From Mesorhizobium alhagi CCNWXJ12-2 (GTDB lineage: Bacteria > Pseudomonadota > Alphaproteobacteria > Rhizobiales > Rhizobiaceae): a stretch of DNA of 36,189 nt. Numbering within the stretch: the stretch's first letter is position 1; every line of letters starts with the position of its first letter. The position numbers were made by a program, and so were the translations under genes. Location of the stretch: contig NZ_AHAM01000050.1 in assembly GCF_000236565.1 (NCBI RefSeq), positions 1 to 36,189 on the forward strand, written 5' to 3'. Under the pieces are notes generated by a model. That model had not been told where the DNA came from and searched no databases. It saw nothing but the letters and a program-made list of their open reading frames with translations. Positions 8,498-16,825 of this stretch are shown here, in pieces.

Positions 8498-8737
8498 TCA
8501 GCGGCTGGCCGGATTGATGAAGCCGCGAAACAGCTTCTGCACACCCGGAATCAGGCCCCAGATGATGGTGACGACCATCAGGGGAACGATGACCAGCGTC
8601 CGCTGCCACGTGCTCCAGCCTTCGGTCAGCGGAATGACGATGTAGAGCAGCCCGGTGATGAGCGGATAGACGCCGAGCATCACCAGCAGGGCGAAGCGCG
8701 GACGCGAGAAGCGGGTGGGTGCGGAGGAAGCAGCCAT
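8498..8737 (-). CDS. Small two-helix membrane protein under probable TetR control
   Basis: A 79-residue protein with two transmembrane helices, about residues 15-36 (FALLVMLGVYPLITGLLYIV) and 46-64 (TLVIVPLMVVTIIWGLIPGV), and a basic end KLFRGFINPASR. GGAGA lies upstream of the ATG at 8737. The pattern YPLIT...TLVIVPLMV...P resembles, from memory, the C-terminal membrane segment found in some antibiotic-biosynthesis-monooxygenase proteins; this is not a firm assignment. It is divergent from a TetR gene, and its promoter is covered by a 39-bp inverted repeat, so it is the likely regulated target. Confidence 0.7.
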   Translation of the reverse strand: MAASSAPTRFSRPRFALLVMLGVYPLITGLLYIVIPLTEGWSTWQRTLVIVPLMVVTIIWGLIPGVQKLFRGFINPASR

Positions 8738-8750
8738 TGGGAATCTCCAT

Positions 8751-8789
8751 CGAAACGGTACGTTCCGTTAAATAGAACGACCCGTTTCG
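8751..8789. promoter_or_regulatory. TetR operator, 39-bp inverted repeat
   Basis: CGAAACGGTACGTTC (8751-8765) and GAACGACCCGTTTCG (8775-8789) are inverted with 13 of 15 positions paired, 9 bases apart. Nested within is AACGG-N6-CCGTT (8754-8769), the size of a classic TetR-family half-site pair. The repeat lies between the divergent membrane-protein and TetR genes and overlaps the membrane-protein promoter, so autoregulation plus target repression is likely. Confidence 0.7.
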
Positions 8790-8798
8790 TTTCGTCAA
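8769..8798 (-). promoter_or_regulatory. Promoter of the small membrane protein gene
   Basis: On the minus strand TTGACG (8798-8793), an 18-base spacer and TATTTA (8774-8769) form a plausible housekeeping promoter. Spacer and -10 lie inside the inverted repeat at 8751-8789, which suits repression by the neighbouring TetR protein. Confidence 0.45.
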
Positions 8799-8838
8799 GC
8801 CTCTATGTTATGATGCGCTGAAGATTTCAGGGAGACGG

Positions 8839-9438
8839 ATGGAAAAGCCACCCGAAAAAGCGCGCCGTTCGATCGGCGCCAAACGCAATCCGGACAGCGC
8901 CGACGCTATTCGCGACGCGGCGGAGGCGGTCTTGCTCGAGGCCGGCTATGCCGGCTTCTCCATCGAGGCGGTCGCCCGCCGCGCCCGCGCCGGCAAGCCG
9001 ACCATCTATCGCTGGTGGCCCAGCAAGGCAGCCCTTCTCCTCGACGTCTATCAGCGCCAGAAGCGCGACATCGACTACGCCGATACGGGTTCGCTGGAGG
9101 AGGATATGTTCCGCTTCCTGAAAAGCCTGTTCAGGCAGTGGCGGGAAACGCCGGCCGGCAACATCTTCCGCTCCTTCGTGGCGGAGGCGCAGTCGGACGA
9201 GGCCGCCTCAGCCGCACTTGCCGACTACATGAAGGAGCGGCGTGCATATAACGGCCGGATGGTCGAACGCGCCAAGGCCAGGGGCGAAGTCGCCGCCGGC
9301 GTCGATCCCACCTTCGTCGCCGAGATGCTGTCCGGCTATGCGTGGATACATCTCCTGACGAACCGCCTCGACGAGGACGACGAGACGATCCGCAAGGCTG
9401 TGCGGATCATCGCCAAGGGCCTGCTTGCAGGCCCTTGA
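8839..9438 (+). CDS. TetR/AcrR family transcriptional regulator
   Basis: A 199-residue repressor. The N-terminal helix-turn-helix is clear at about residues 20-65: [20 protein letters not shown], then [18 protein letters not shown] with [11 protein letters not shown]. The C-terminal ligand-binding domain is all-helical and of the type with [21 protein letters not shown] and a last helix carrying [21 protein letters not shown] precedes the ATG. It is divergent from the small membrane protein, with a 39-bp inverted repeat between them that is its probable operator. The ligand is not readable. Its stop lies 21 bases from the convergent isomerase gene. Confidence 0.9.
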   Translation: MEKPPEKARRSIGAKRNPDSADAIRDAAEAVLLEAGYAGFSIEAVARRARAGKPTIYRWWPSKAALLLDVYQRQKRDIDYADTGSLEEDMFRFLKSLFRQWRETPAGNIFRSFVAEAQSDEAASAALADYMKERRAYNGRMVERAKARGEVAAGVDPTFVAEMLSGYAWIHLLTNRLDEDDETIRKAVRIIAKGLLAGP

Positions 9439-9459
9439 GAAACCCGCAATTGCCGCTGT

Positions 9460-10377
9460 CTATTGCGCGCCGTCGACCTGCTCGATCGCCTTCTTGAGTT
9501 CGGCGTCGGCAATGTCGACCTTGGCGGCGCCGCGCAGCGACTTGACCAGCGCGAAATAGTTCTCGCGCAGCAGGATCGAGCGGATCTGGTCCTTGACCTG
9601 GTCGAAGGCCGGCGGCTGCTGGGTGCGCTTGTCCTCGACCTTGATGACGTGGAAGCCGAACTGGCTCTGCACCGGCTCCTTCGAATAGGCGCCGACGTCG
9701 AGCGCGAAGGCCGCCTTCTCGAATTCCGGCACCATCTGGCCGGGGCCGAAATAGCCGAGATCGCCGCCCGTTTCCTTGCCGCTCGGGTCGGTGGTGTTTT
9801 CGTTGGCGAGCTTCTCGAAATCGCCGCCGGCGTCGAGCTGCTTGATGATCGCGTCGGCCTCTTCCTTGGTCTTGACCAGGATGTGCCGCGCCTTGACCTC
9901 GTTGACCGGGGGCGTGCTCGACACTTCAGTGTCGTAGCGCTTGCGGATCTCCTCGTCGGTGATCTTGGAGGAGACCTCGCTATCGATGACGGCGCTGTGC
10001 AGCGCGCGCTGCTGCAGGAAGGCCATGCGGCGTTCGAATTCGGGATCCTTGTCCAGCCCCTTGGCCTCGGCTTCCGAGGCGAGCAGGCGGATTTCGATCA
10101 GCGCCGACAAAGCGGCGGCGCGGCGCTGCTCGGGCGGAAGTTGGGAGAACTGCTGGTCGAGATCGGCCTCGGCCAAGGTCAGGTCAGCCTCTGTGATGGT
10201 CTGGCCGTTGACGGTGGCGACGACCGTTGCCGGGTCGGGAGCCGTCTGTGCCGGGGCAGCCGGCGCGGCGGGAGTCGGCGCGGTTTCCTGCGCGCCTGCG
10301 CCGATCGCCGCGAGGACGCTGATGCCGACGGCCATGCCGATGCCGGCGAGCGCGGCGCGTGGATGTTTGATGCTCAT
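9460..10377 (-). CDS. Periplasmic parvulin-type peptidyl-prolyl cis-trans isomerase
   Basis: Secreted foldase of the SurA/PrsA type, 305 aa. The signal peptide spans about residues 1-29 (AALAGIGMAVGISVLAAIGAGAQ), followed by an Ala/Pro linker, a SurA-like N-terminal chaperone region (VVATVNGQTITEADLTLAEA) and a single rotamase domain at about residues 160-255 with VKARHILVKTKEEAD, GGDLGYFGPGQMVPEF and QFGFHVIKVEDK. This layout matches rhizobial isomerases divergent from secA, which fits a role in folding exported proteins. GGAG lies upstream of the ATG. Mature length and single rotamase domain are normal for this subgroup. Confidence 0.92.
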   Translation of the reverse strand: MSIKHPRAALAGIGMAVGISVLAAIGAGAQETAPTPAAPAAPAQTAPDPATVVATVNGQTITEADLTLAEADLDQQFSQLPPEQRRAAALSALIEIRLLASEAEAKGLDKDPEFERRMAFLQQRALHSAVIDSEVSSKITDEEIRKRYDTEVSSTPPVNEVKARHILVKTKEEADAIIKQLDAGGDFEKLANENTTDPSGKETGGDLGYFGPGQMVPEFEKAAFALDVGAYSKEPVQSQFGFHVIKVEDKRTQQPPAFDQVKDQIRSILLRENYFALVKSLRGAAKVDIADAELKKAIEQVDGAQ

Positions 10378-10462
10378 GACTATACTCCGATCCGGTAACT
10401 AACGTGCTTCAACCAGCCTGAATGTGGCGGAATTCGGCGCGCCGGGCAGCATCGCTGCAACG

Positions 10463-10491
10463 TTGACATCGCTTCTGCCCCCTCTTATCTG
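10463..10491 (+). promoter_or_regulatory. Promoter of secA
   Basis: TTGACA (10463-10468), 17-base spacer, TATCTG (10486-10491), about 120 bases upstream of the secA ATG and divergent from the isomerase gene. Good housekeeping-type match by eye. Confidence 0.55.
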
Positions 10492-10612
10492 TCCTTCGTC
10501 TTTGCGTCCAGAACCGTTTTCCGGGCGCTTTTTCACGTTCGAATCTGCCTTGGCACATTCTGGCGGGTTCAGCCGGCGCCCGGCCGGCACATACGGATTG
10601 AAAGAGCACTTG

Positions 10613-13336
10613 ATGGTCAGTCTCGGCGGCATCGCCCGTAAGATTTTCGGCTCCTCCAACGATCGTCGCATCAAAGCGACGCGGTCCAGGGTGGAAGCGA
10701 TCAACGCGCTGGAAAGCGAAATGCAGGGGCTTTCCGACGAAGCGCTCAAGGCCCGCACCGACGAGTTCCGGCAGCAGCTTGCCGACGGAGCCAGCGTCGA
10801 CGACCTTCTCGTTCCCGCCTTCGCCACGGTGCGCGAGGCGGCCAAACGCGTGCTCGGCCTGCGCCCGTTCGACGTGCAGCTTGTCGGCGGCATGGTGCTC
10901 CACGGCGGCAACATCGCCGAGATGCGAACCGGCGAGGGCAAGACCCTGGTGGCGACGCTGCCCGTCTATCTCAATGCGCTCGAAGGCAAGGGCGTCCATG
11001 TCGTCACCGTCAACGACTATCTGGCGAGGCGCGACTCCGAATGGATGGGCCGCGTCTACAAGTTCCTCGGCCTGACCACCGGCGTCATCGTGCACGGGAT
11101 GACCGACGACCAGCGCCGCGCCGCCTACGCCGCCGACGTCACCTACGCCACCAACAACGAACTCGGCTTCGACTATCTGCGCGACAATATGAAGTATGAG
11201 CGCGCGCAGATGGTGCAGCGCGGTCACAATTACGCGATCGTCGACGAGGTGGACTCCATCCTGGTCGACGAGGCGCGCACGCCGCTGATCATTTCCGGTC
11301 CGCTCGAGGACCGCTCGGAAATGTACAATACGGTCGACGCCTTCATCCTCAAGCTCGAGCCGGCCGACTACGAGATCGACGAGAAGCAGCGCACGGCGAC
11401 CTTCACTGAGGAGGGCACCGAGAAGCTCGAAAACCTGCTGCGCGAGGCGGGCCACCTGAAGGGTGAATCGCTCTACGATGTCGAGAATGTCGCCATCGTC
11501 CATCACGTCAACAATGCGCTGAAGGCGCACCGGCTGTTCCAGCGCGACAAGGACTACATCGTCCGCAACGGCGAAATCGTCATCATCGACGAGTTCACCG
11601 GCCGCATGATGCCGGGACGGCGCTATTCCGAGGGCCTGCACCAGGCGCTGGAAGCCAAGGAACATGTCCAGATCCAGCCGGAAAACCAGACGCTGGCCTC
11701 GGTGACGTTCCAGAACTATTTCCGCATGTACAAGAAGCTGGCCGGCATGACCGGCACGGCGTCGACCGAAGCCGAGGAATTCGGCAACATCTACGGCCTC
11801 GAAGTGACCGAAGTGCCCACCAACCTGCCGGTCATCCGTCAGGACGAGGACGACGAGGTCTACCGGACGGTCGAGGAGAAATACAGGGCCATCGTCCGCG
11901 AGATCCGCGAAGCCAACTCCAAAGGCCAGCCGACGCTGGTCGGCACCACATCGATCGAAAAATCCGAACAGCTGGCCGAGCGCCTGCGCAAGGACGGGTT
12001 CCACGATTTCGAGGTGCTGAACGCACGCCACCATGAGCGCGAGGCGGCGATCGTCGCCCAGGCCGGCAAGCCCGGCGCCATCACCATCGCCACCAACATG
12101 GCCGGCCGCGGCACCGACATCCAGCTCGGCGGCAATGCCGATATGCGGATTGCCGAGGAGCTTGGCGACATGCCGGCCGGACCCGAGCGCGAGGCGAAGG
12201 AAAAGGCGATCCGCGAGGATGTAGCGCGGCTCAAGGAAAAGGCGCTGGCCGCCGGCGGGCTCTACGTGCTCGCTACCGAACGTCATGAAAGCCGGCGCAT
12301 CGACAACCAGCTCCGCGGCCGCTCCGGCCGCCAGGGCGACCCCGGACGCTCGAAATTCTTCCTGTCGCTGCAGGACGATCTGATGCGCATCTTCGGCTCC
12401 GAGCGCATGGACGGCATGCTGCAGAAGCTCGGCCTCAAGGAAGACGAGGCGATCATCCACCCCTGGATCAACAAGGCGCTGGAAAAGGCGCAGAAGAAGG
12501 TCGAGGCGCGCAACTTCGACATCCGCAAGAACCTGCTGAAATTCGACGACGTGCAGAACGACCAGCGCAAGGTGGTGTTCGAGCAGCGCCTCGAACTGAT
12601 GGACGGCGAAAACCTCTCCGAGACCATCGCCGAAATGCGCGAGGGCGTGATCGAGGAACTGGTCACCAAGCACATTCCCGAAAATGCCTATTCCGAACAG
12701 TGGGACGCCGTCGGCCTCAAGGAAGGCGTGCGGCAGTTCCTGAATCTCGACCTGCCGATCGAGGACTGGGTCAAGGAAGAGGGCATCGCCGAAGAGGATA
12801 TCCGCGAGCGCATCACCGAGCGCGCCAATGCCACCGCGGCTGAACGCGCCGAACGCTTCGGCCCCGAAGTGATGGCCTATGTCGAACGCTCGGTCATCCT
12901 GCAGACGCTCGACCATCTCTGGCGCGAGCATCTGGTCAATCTCGACCATCTGCGTTCGGTCGTCGGCTTCCGTGGCTACGCCCAGCGCGACCCGCTGCAG
13001 GAATACAAGGGCGAAGGCTTCGAGCTGTTCCAGGCCATGCTCGGCAATTTGCGCCAGGCGGTGACGGCGCAGCTGATGCGCGTGGAACTGGTGCGCGAGG
13101 CCGCCGAGGCGCCGCCGCCGGAAGCGCCCACCACTTTCGGCCAGCATATCGACGCCACCACCGGCGAGGACGATTTCGGCGATGTCGCTGTCGCCGTGAT
13201 GCAGGATTCGCGCGTCGTCGCGCCCGAGGAACGCGATCCGCAGCGGCCCGAAACCTGGGGCAAGGTCGGCCGCAACGAAGCCTGTCCCTGCGGCTCAGGC
13301 AAGAAATACAAGCACTGCCACGGCGCATTCGCGTAG
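10613..13336 (+). CDS. secA: Preprotein translocase ATPase SecA
   Basis: Motor ATPase that drives unfolded preproteins through SecYEG, 907 aa. Start [19 protein letters not shown] is standard; the frame open upstream of 10613 encodes no SecA residues. Walker A is in [14 protein letters not shown], the DEAD-type box is [18 protein letters not shown], and the second helicase half has [12 protein letters not shown] and [13 protein letters not shown]. The C-terminus has the SecB- and phospholipid-binding zinc motif [17 protein letters not shown]. Divergent from the peptidyl-prolyl isomerase. A strong hairpin terminator follows the stop within about 20 bases, so it is probably monocistronic. Confidence 0.98.
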   Translation: MVSLGGIARKIFGSSNDRRIKATRSRVEAINALESEMQGLSDEALKARTDEFRQQLADGASVDDLLVPAFATVREAAKRVLGLRPFDVQLVGGMVLHGGNIAEMRTGEGKTLVATLPVYLNALEGKGVHVVTVNDYLARRDSEWMGRVYKFLGLTTGVIVHGMTDDQRRAAYAADVTYATNNELGFDYLRDNMKYERAQMVQRGHNYAIVDEVDSILVDEARTPLIISGPLEDRSEMYNTVDAFILKLEPADYEIDEKQRTATFTEEGTEKLENLLREAGHLKGESLYDVENVAIVHHVNNALKAHRLFQRDKDYIVRNGEIVIIDEFTGRMMPGRRYSEGLHQALEAKEHVQIQPENQTLASVTFQNYFRMYKKLAGMTGTASTEAEEFGNIYGLEVTEVPTNLPVIRQDEDDEVYRTVEEKYRAIVREIREANSKGQPTLVGTTSIEKSEQLAERLRKDGFHDFEVLNARHHEREAAIVAQAGKPGAITIATNMAGRGTDIQLGGNADMRIAEELGDMPAGPEREAKEKAIREDVARLKEKALAAGGLYVLATERHESRRIDNQLRGRSGRQGDPGRSKFFLSLQDDLMRIFGSERMDGMLQKLGLKEDEAIIHPWINKALEKAQKKVEARNFDIRKNLLKFDDVQNDQRKVVFEQRLELMDGENLSETIAEMREGVIEELVTKHIPENAYSEQWDAVGLKEGVRQFLNLDLPIEDWVKEEGIAEEDIRERITERANATAAERAERFGPEVMAYVERSVILQTLDHLWREHLVNLDHLRSVVGFRGYAQRDPLQEYKGEGFELFQAMLGNLRQAVTAQLMRVELVREAAEAPPPEAPTTFGQHIDATTGEDDFGDVAVAVMQDSRVVAPEERDPQRPETWGKVGRNEACPCGSGKKYKHCHGAFA

Positions 13337-13350
13337 GCGACAGGCGTTAC

Positions 13351-13388
13351 AAAAAGGGCGGCGAAACCAGGTTTCGCCGCCCCTTTGC
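13351..13388 (+). terminator. secA terminator hairpin
   Basis: GGGCGGCGAAA (13356-13366), loop CCAGG, and TTTCGCCGCCC (13372-13382) pair perfectly over 11 bp, preceded by A5 and followed by a short CTTTG. The T-tract is weak, but the A-run upstream could also pair, and the place just after secA and before a convergent gene fits a bidirectional terminator. Confidence 0.75.
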
Positions 13389-13430
13389 TATCCAGATGGA
13401 ATCCGCCCCGACCACAAGACCAGACTGCGT

Positions 13431-14063
13431 CTAAGCATTGGCCCGAGAGTGGTTTCGTCCGCTCCTGCCAACCATGGCGACGATGATTTCGTAAAGTTCG
13501 GCCTTCGCCTCGTCGATCGTGACCTCTTCCGCCAAGGCTGCGTTGGAAAGGGCCGCGGCGGCCCCCAGCATCGCTCGCAAGGCCGCGGGCGTTATCGAGC
13601 CTTCGGCGAAAGGTTCGAGGGCGGCTCGGCATTTTTCCAGAAAGACCGCTTCATATTCACGTTTCACCTGCTCGAGTTCCGGGGAACTGGTCAGGGCCGA
13701 GATCACTCCCGGCATCTCCCGCCCCTGCGCCAGCACGCAGTCGACATAAGACGACGCGATCACCGATGCCCGGCCCGCGAGTGTCGGCTCGCTCGCCTCG
13801 ATCGCACCGTCGATGATCGCCGTCTGGCGCGCATCGAAATCCCGATAGAGGGCCAGCAACAGGCCGGCGCGTGTCCCGAAGTGATCGTAGACCACGGGTT
13901 TCGTGATCTTCGCCTGTTCGGCGAGGCGCGGCAGCGTCAGTGCGTCGGTCCCCTCCTCGCGCGTCAGCCGCCAAGCCACGTCCAGGAGCTGCTGCAGCCG
14001 CTCCTGCCGCGTCAGGCGGCGTCGATGCGATATGGCGCCATTATCCATTTTCACAGTTGACAT
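13431..14063 (-). CDS. TetR family regulator of the adjacent oxidoreductase
   Basis: About 210 aa. N-terminal helix-turn-helix: ERLQQLLDVAWRLTREEGTD, then PRLAEQAKITKPVVYDHFGT and RAGLLLALYRDF. The C-terminal ligand domain has IASSYVDCVLAQGREMPGVI and ends VGRSGRNHSRANA. Two starts fit, ATG 14063 (MSTVKMDNGA) and ATG 14048 (MDNGAISHRRRL). A promoter with -10 at 14097-14092 would start RNA near 14085, which excludes the longer frame reaching 14120. Divergent from a flavodoxin-fold oxidoreductase, with overlapping promoters and a shared palindromic operator, so it probably represses both itself and that enzyme. Confidence 0.9.
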   Translation of the reverse strand: MSTVKMDNGAISHRRRLTRQERLQQLLDVAWRLTREEGTDALTLPRLAEQAKITKPVVYDHFGTRAGLLLALYRDFDARQTAIIDGAIEASEPTLAGRASVIASSYVDCVLAQGREMPGVISALTSSPELEQVKREYEAVFLEKCRAALEPFAEGSITPAALRAMLGAAAALSNAALAEEVTIDEAKAELYEIIVAMVGRSGRNHSRANA

Positions 14064-14085
14064 CACTATATACCAAAAGTATCTT
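14057..14085 (+). promoter_or_regulatory. Promoter of the NAD(P)H oxidoreductase gene
   Basis: TTGACA (14057-14062), 17-base spacer, TATCTT (14080-14085). Spacer and -10 overlap the operator palindrome at 14066-14100, so a bound TetR protein would block it. Confidence 0.7.
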
Positions 14086-14100
14086 ACTAAAAGTATATAG
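14066..14100. promoter_or_regulatory. Shared TetR operator between divergent genes
   Basis: CTATATAC (14066-14073) and GTATATAG (14093-14100) are perfect 8-bp inverted arms with a 19-base centre. The centre holds two direct copies of AAAAGTAT, one ending the spacer region and one running into the right arm. It covers the -10 elements of both divergent promoters. AT-rich against the local high GC. Confidence 0.75.
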
Positions 14101-14120
14101 GCGTTTCCTCCGATCCGCAA
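14092..14120 (-). promoter_or_regulatory. Promoter of the TetR gene
   Basis: On the minus strand TTGCGG (14120-14115), 17-base spacer, TATACT (14097-14092). The -10 lies inside the right operator arm, which supports autoregulation. Confidence 0.6.
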
Positions 14121-14141
14121 TCACTCAACAGGAGTTCCACC

Positions 14142-14762
14142 ATGCACGCGCTTATCGTCGTCGCGCATCCCGTTCCCACGTCGCTGAGCCACAGCGTGGC
14201 CGCGCAAGTCGCCCAGGGTGTGACCCTGTCCAGTCCCGGCAATTCCATTGAGATCGCGGACTTGGCCGCGGAAGCGTTCGATCCGAGGTTCAATGCAGCC
14301 GACATCGCCCTCTATCACAGGGAGGCCGCTGCTCCTGCGGACGTCGCCACCGAGCAGGCCAGGATCGACCGGGCCGATGCGCTGGTGCTGGTCTATCCGG
14401 TCTACTGGTGGTCGATGCCCGGCCTGCTCAAGGGCTGGATCGATCGCGTCTTTGCCAACGGCTGGGCTTATGACGAAGCGACGGACATCAAGCTCACGAA
14501 AAAGCTGCAGCATCTCAAGGTGCATCTCGTCGCCGTTGGCGGCGCCAACATGCGGACCTATGCACGGCACGGCTATTTCGGCGCCATGCGAACGCAGATC
14601 GATCACGGTATCTTCGACTATTGCGGCGCGAAGGTCGTGACGTCCGAACTTCTGCTCACGCCGGAGACATCCGACACCAGCGAATTGCTGGACGCCGCGC
14701 GCGGCATTGGCGGGCGCATTTTTCCGCCTTGCAGAGAGCCCGAAGCCGCACGGGCGGCCTGA
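14142..14762 (+). CDS. NAD(P)H dehydrogenase (quinone)-like flavodoxin-fold oxidoreductase
   Basis: FMN/FAD oxidoreductase of the NQO/MdaB/KefF-like family, 206 aa, expected to reduce quinones or other electrophiles by two electrons. The flavodoxin-like start is MHALIVVAHPVPTSLSHSVA (phosphate loop with HP and S residues), followed by ADLAAEAFDPRF, ARIDRADALVLVYPVYWWSM with PGLLKGWIDRVF (the family hallmark), and FGAMRTQIDHGIFDYCG. AGGAG lies upstream of the ATG. Its promoter is overlapped by the operator of the divergent TetR gene, so it is likely induced by a small electrophile or quinone that releases that repressor. Confidence 0.9.
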   Translation: MHALIVVAHPVPTSLSHSVAAQVAQGVTLSSPGNSIEIADLAAEAFDPRFNAADIALYHREAAAPADVATEQARIDRADALVLVYPVYWWSMPGLLKGWIDRVFANGWAYDEATDIKLTKKLQHLKVHLVAVGGANMRTYARHGYFGAMRTQIDHGIFDYCGAKVVTSELLLTPETSDTSELLDAARGIGGRIFPPCREPEAARAA

Positions 14763-14900
14763 CGTCAGATCGCAACAGAAGCGGCGACCGACGGCCGCCG
14801 CCTTCTCTGCTCGATACCGTAGCTACGAACCTTGGCAATGATTCTCTCTGCGAAAACCAGCCGCGGCGCATTCGCCTGACGCCGGAGCGCCGCGCGCGCT

Positions 14901-15209
14901 TCAGATGCCGGAGCCGTCGATCTGGATCTCCTCGCCCTCGTAGGGTTCGGGTATGGAAAGCGGCTCTCGGCCGGGACTGGGCGTGGGCAGCGGCATCCAG
15001 CAAATCAGCTCCGGTTCGGCATAGCCGATGATCGCACCGGGCGTGGAATCGGCGGCGCGCCAACCCTCCATGCCGAACTGGTCTGAACGCGCCCAGTAGA
15101 CCACGTCGACATCGGCCGCGCCTTGCTCGACAGGCCTGACCGTCGCCAGGAACCGGCTGCCGTCCCTTGGCGCGGTCGACATGTGCCGCCACTTGTCCGT
15201 CAGGTCCAT
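14901..15209 (-). CDS. Conserved hypothetical protein
   Basis: A 102-residue soluble protein of unknown function. The ATG at 15209 (MDLTDKWRHMSTAPRDGSRF) is preferred because GGGAGGAAA sits just upstream. The pattern WRHMSTAPRDG...VYWARSDQFGMEGWRA...PELICWMPLPTP, with W and M in a P/G-rich frame, recalls small DUF551-like proteins, which are common in phage and rhizobial genomes. No catalytic motif is visible. It lies alone, divergent from lysC. In several Rhizobiales ubiG occupies the position beside lysC, as I recall; here it is absent. Confidence 0.65.
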   Translation of the reverse strand: MDLTDKWRHMSTAPRDGSRFLATVRPVEQGAADVDVVYWARSDQFGMEGWRAADSTPGAIIGYAEPELICWMPLPTPSPGREPLSIPEPYEGEEIQIDGSGI

Positions 15210-15340
15210 GGGTTTCCTCCCTGCGCGCATTGTTGTGCGCGAAAGCGACGATGGTCAATGCGGGGACCGCTGCCTTTGGCGGCGAAATGCCATGTTGTCG
15301 CCCGGAGCGGCTTTCGACGGTATCGGCGGAGAGGCCGCGC

Positions 15341-15386
15341 AATACCCCAGGGGAGACAGCACGCTTCTTGCGGAAGCATGGGTATT
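15341..15386 (+). ncRNA. Folded RNA segment upstream of lysC
   Basis: AATACCC (15341-15347) pairs with GGGTATT (15380-15386), enclosing a second stem GCTTC (15363-15367) / GAAGC (15373-15377) with a 5-base loop. A terminator-like hairpin follows at 15409. Together they look like a leader attenuator or a short independent RNA ahead of lysC. I do not recognise a known riboswitch class. Evidence is secondary-structure reading by eye only. Confidence 0.4.
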
Positions 15387-15408
15387 TGGATAAGGAGGCC
15401 CGCGACTT

Positions 15409-15434
15409 CCGCACCGGGCTTCGGTGCGGTTTTC
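15409..15434 (+). terminator. Terminator-like hairpin in the lysC leader
   Basis: CCGCACCG (15409-15416), loop GGCTT, CGGTGCGG (15422-15429), then TTTTC. A perfect 8-bp GC-rich stem with a T-run, 57 bases before the lysC ATG. No + strand gene lies between it and the gene at 14762, about 650 bases upstream, so it either ends a short RNA or attenuates lysC. Confidence 0.65.
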
Positions 15435-15490
15435 TCCGTTCAATCCCCCAGCCTCAGGCCTGGGCATCCGCGAAAAGGCATCAAGTCTTC

Positions 15491-16744
15491 ATGGCGCGCA
15501 TCGTGATGAAATTCGGCGGAACCTCCGTCGCCGACATCAGCCGCATCCGCAATGTGGCGCGCCATGTCAAACGCGAGGTCGACGCCGGCCACGAGGTCGC
15601 GGTGGTGGTTTCGGCGATGGCCGGCAAGACCAACGAGCTGGTCGCCTGGACGCGCGAGGCCTCGCCCATGCACGATGCCCGCGAATATGATGCCGTCGTA
15701 GCATCGGGCGAGCAGGTTACGGCCGGGCTCCTGGCGATTGCGCTGCAGAATATGGGCGTGCATGCGCGCTCCTGGCAGGGCTGGCAGATCCCGATCAGGA
15801 CCGACAACGCCCATGGCGCCGCGCGCATCCTCGACATTGACGGCTCTTTCCTGATCACGCGCTTCGGCGAGGGACAGGTTGCCGTGGTCGCGGGCTTTCA
15901 AGGCATCGGGGCGGACAATCGCATCGCGACCCTCGGCCGCGGCGGCTCCGACACGTCAGCGGTGGCGATCGCGGCGGCGGTGAAGGCCGACCGCTGCGAC
16001 ATCTACACCGATGTCGACGGGGTCTACACGACCGACCCGCGCGTCGAGCCGAAGGCGCGGCGACTGGCGAAGATCTCCTTCGAGGAAATGCTCGAAATGG
16101 CCTCGCTCGGCGCCAAGGTGCTGCAGGTGCGCTCGGTCGAGCTTGCAATGGTGCACAGGGTGCGCACATTCGTGCGATCGTCCTTCGACGATCCGGATGC
16201 GCCCGGCATGGGGGATTTCGACAATCCGCCCGGAACGCTAATTTGCGACGAGGATGAAATCGTGGAACAGCAGGTCGTCACCGGAATTGCCTACGCCAAG
16301 GACGAGGCCCAGATATCGCTGCGCCGCGTCGCGGATCGCCCCGGCGTCGCAGCCGGCATCTTCGGTCCACTGGCCGAGGCCAACATCAATGTCGACATGA
16401 TCGTCCAGAACATTTCCGAGGACGGCTCACGCACCGACATGACCTTCACCGTGCCTTCGGGTGACGTCGACAAGGCGCTGGCCGTGCTCGGCCGCATAAA
16501 GGAAACGGTCGGTTTCGACGTTGTCCAGCACGACGAGGGCATGTCGAAAGTGTCGGTGATCGGCATCGGCATGCGCAGCCATGCGGGCGTCGCCGCCACC
16601 GCCTTCAAGGCGCTGGCCGACAAGTCGATCAACATCCGCGCCATCACAACGTCGGAAATCAAGATATCGATCCTGATCGACGGACCTTATACGGAACTTG
16701 CGGTTCGTACTTTGCATTCCGTCTACGGTCTGGATAAGCAATAG
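15491..16744 (+). CDS. lysC: Aspartate kinase
   Basis: First enzyme of the aspartate pathway to lysine, threonine and methionine: it phosphorylates aspartate. The start MARIVMKFGGTSVADISRI carries the kinase KFGGTSV signature. The ATP-binding core has GRGGSDTSAVAIAAA and DRCDIYTDVDGVYTTDPR. Two C-terminal ACT domains (from about residue 265) include ISLRRVADRPGVAAGIFGPL and VSVIGIGMRSHAGVAATAF, the site of feedback inhibition. Length 417 aa is typical of the monofunctional alphaproteobacterial enzyme. Start chosen by homology; the frame open upstream reads through the leader structures. Followed by ptsP after 81 bases. Confidence 0.97.
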   Translation: MARIVMKFGGTSVADISRIRNVARHVKREVDAGHEVAVVVSAMAGKTNELVAWTREASPMHDAREYDAVVASGEQVTAGLLAIALQNMGVHARSWQGWQIPIRTDNAHGAARILDIDGSFLITRFGEGQVAVVAGFQGIGADNRIATLGRGGSDTSAVAIAAAVKADRCDIYTDVDGVYTTDPRVEPKARRLAKISFEEMLEMASLGAKVLQVRSVELAMVHRVRTFVRSSFDDPDAPGMGDFDNPPGTLICDEDEIVEQQVVTGIAYAKDEAQISLRRVADRPGVAAGIFGPLAEANINVDMIVQNISEDGSRTDMTFTVPSGDVDKALAVLGRIKETVGFDVVQHDEGMSKVSVIGIGMRSHAGVAATAFKALADKSINIRAITTSEIKISILIDGPYTELAVRTLHSVYGLDKQ

Positions 16745-16825
16745 TTAGACTAGTTTTGCGGTCTCGGATTCGCCGGCGCGTCGTGGAGGCTGCGCCGGAG
16801 CTGAGGATTTTGGAGACGATGCCTG

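Noticed and set aside
10409-13147. 912-codon open frame on the minus strand across secA
   Set aside because: Antisense shadow of secA caused by high-GC codon bias; composition is His/Asp/Val-rich with no family pattern.
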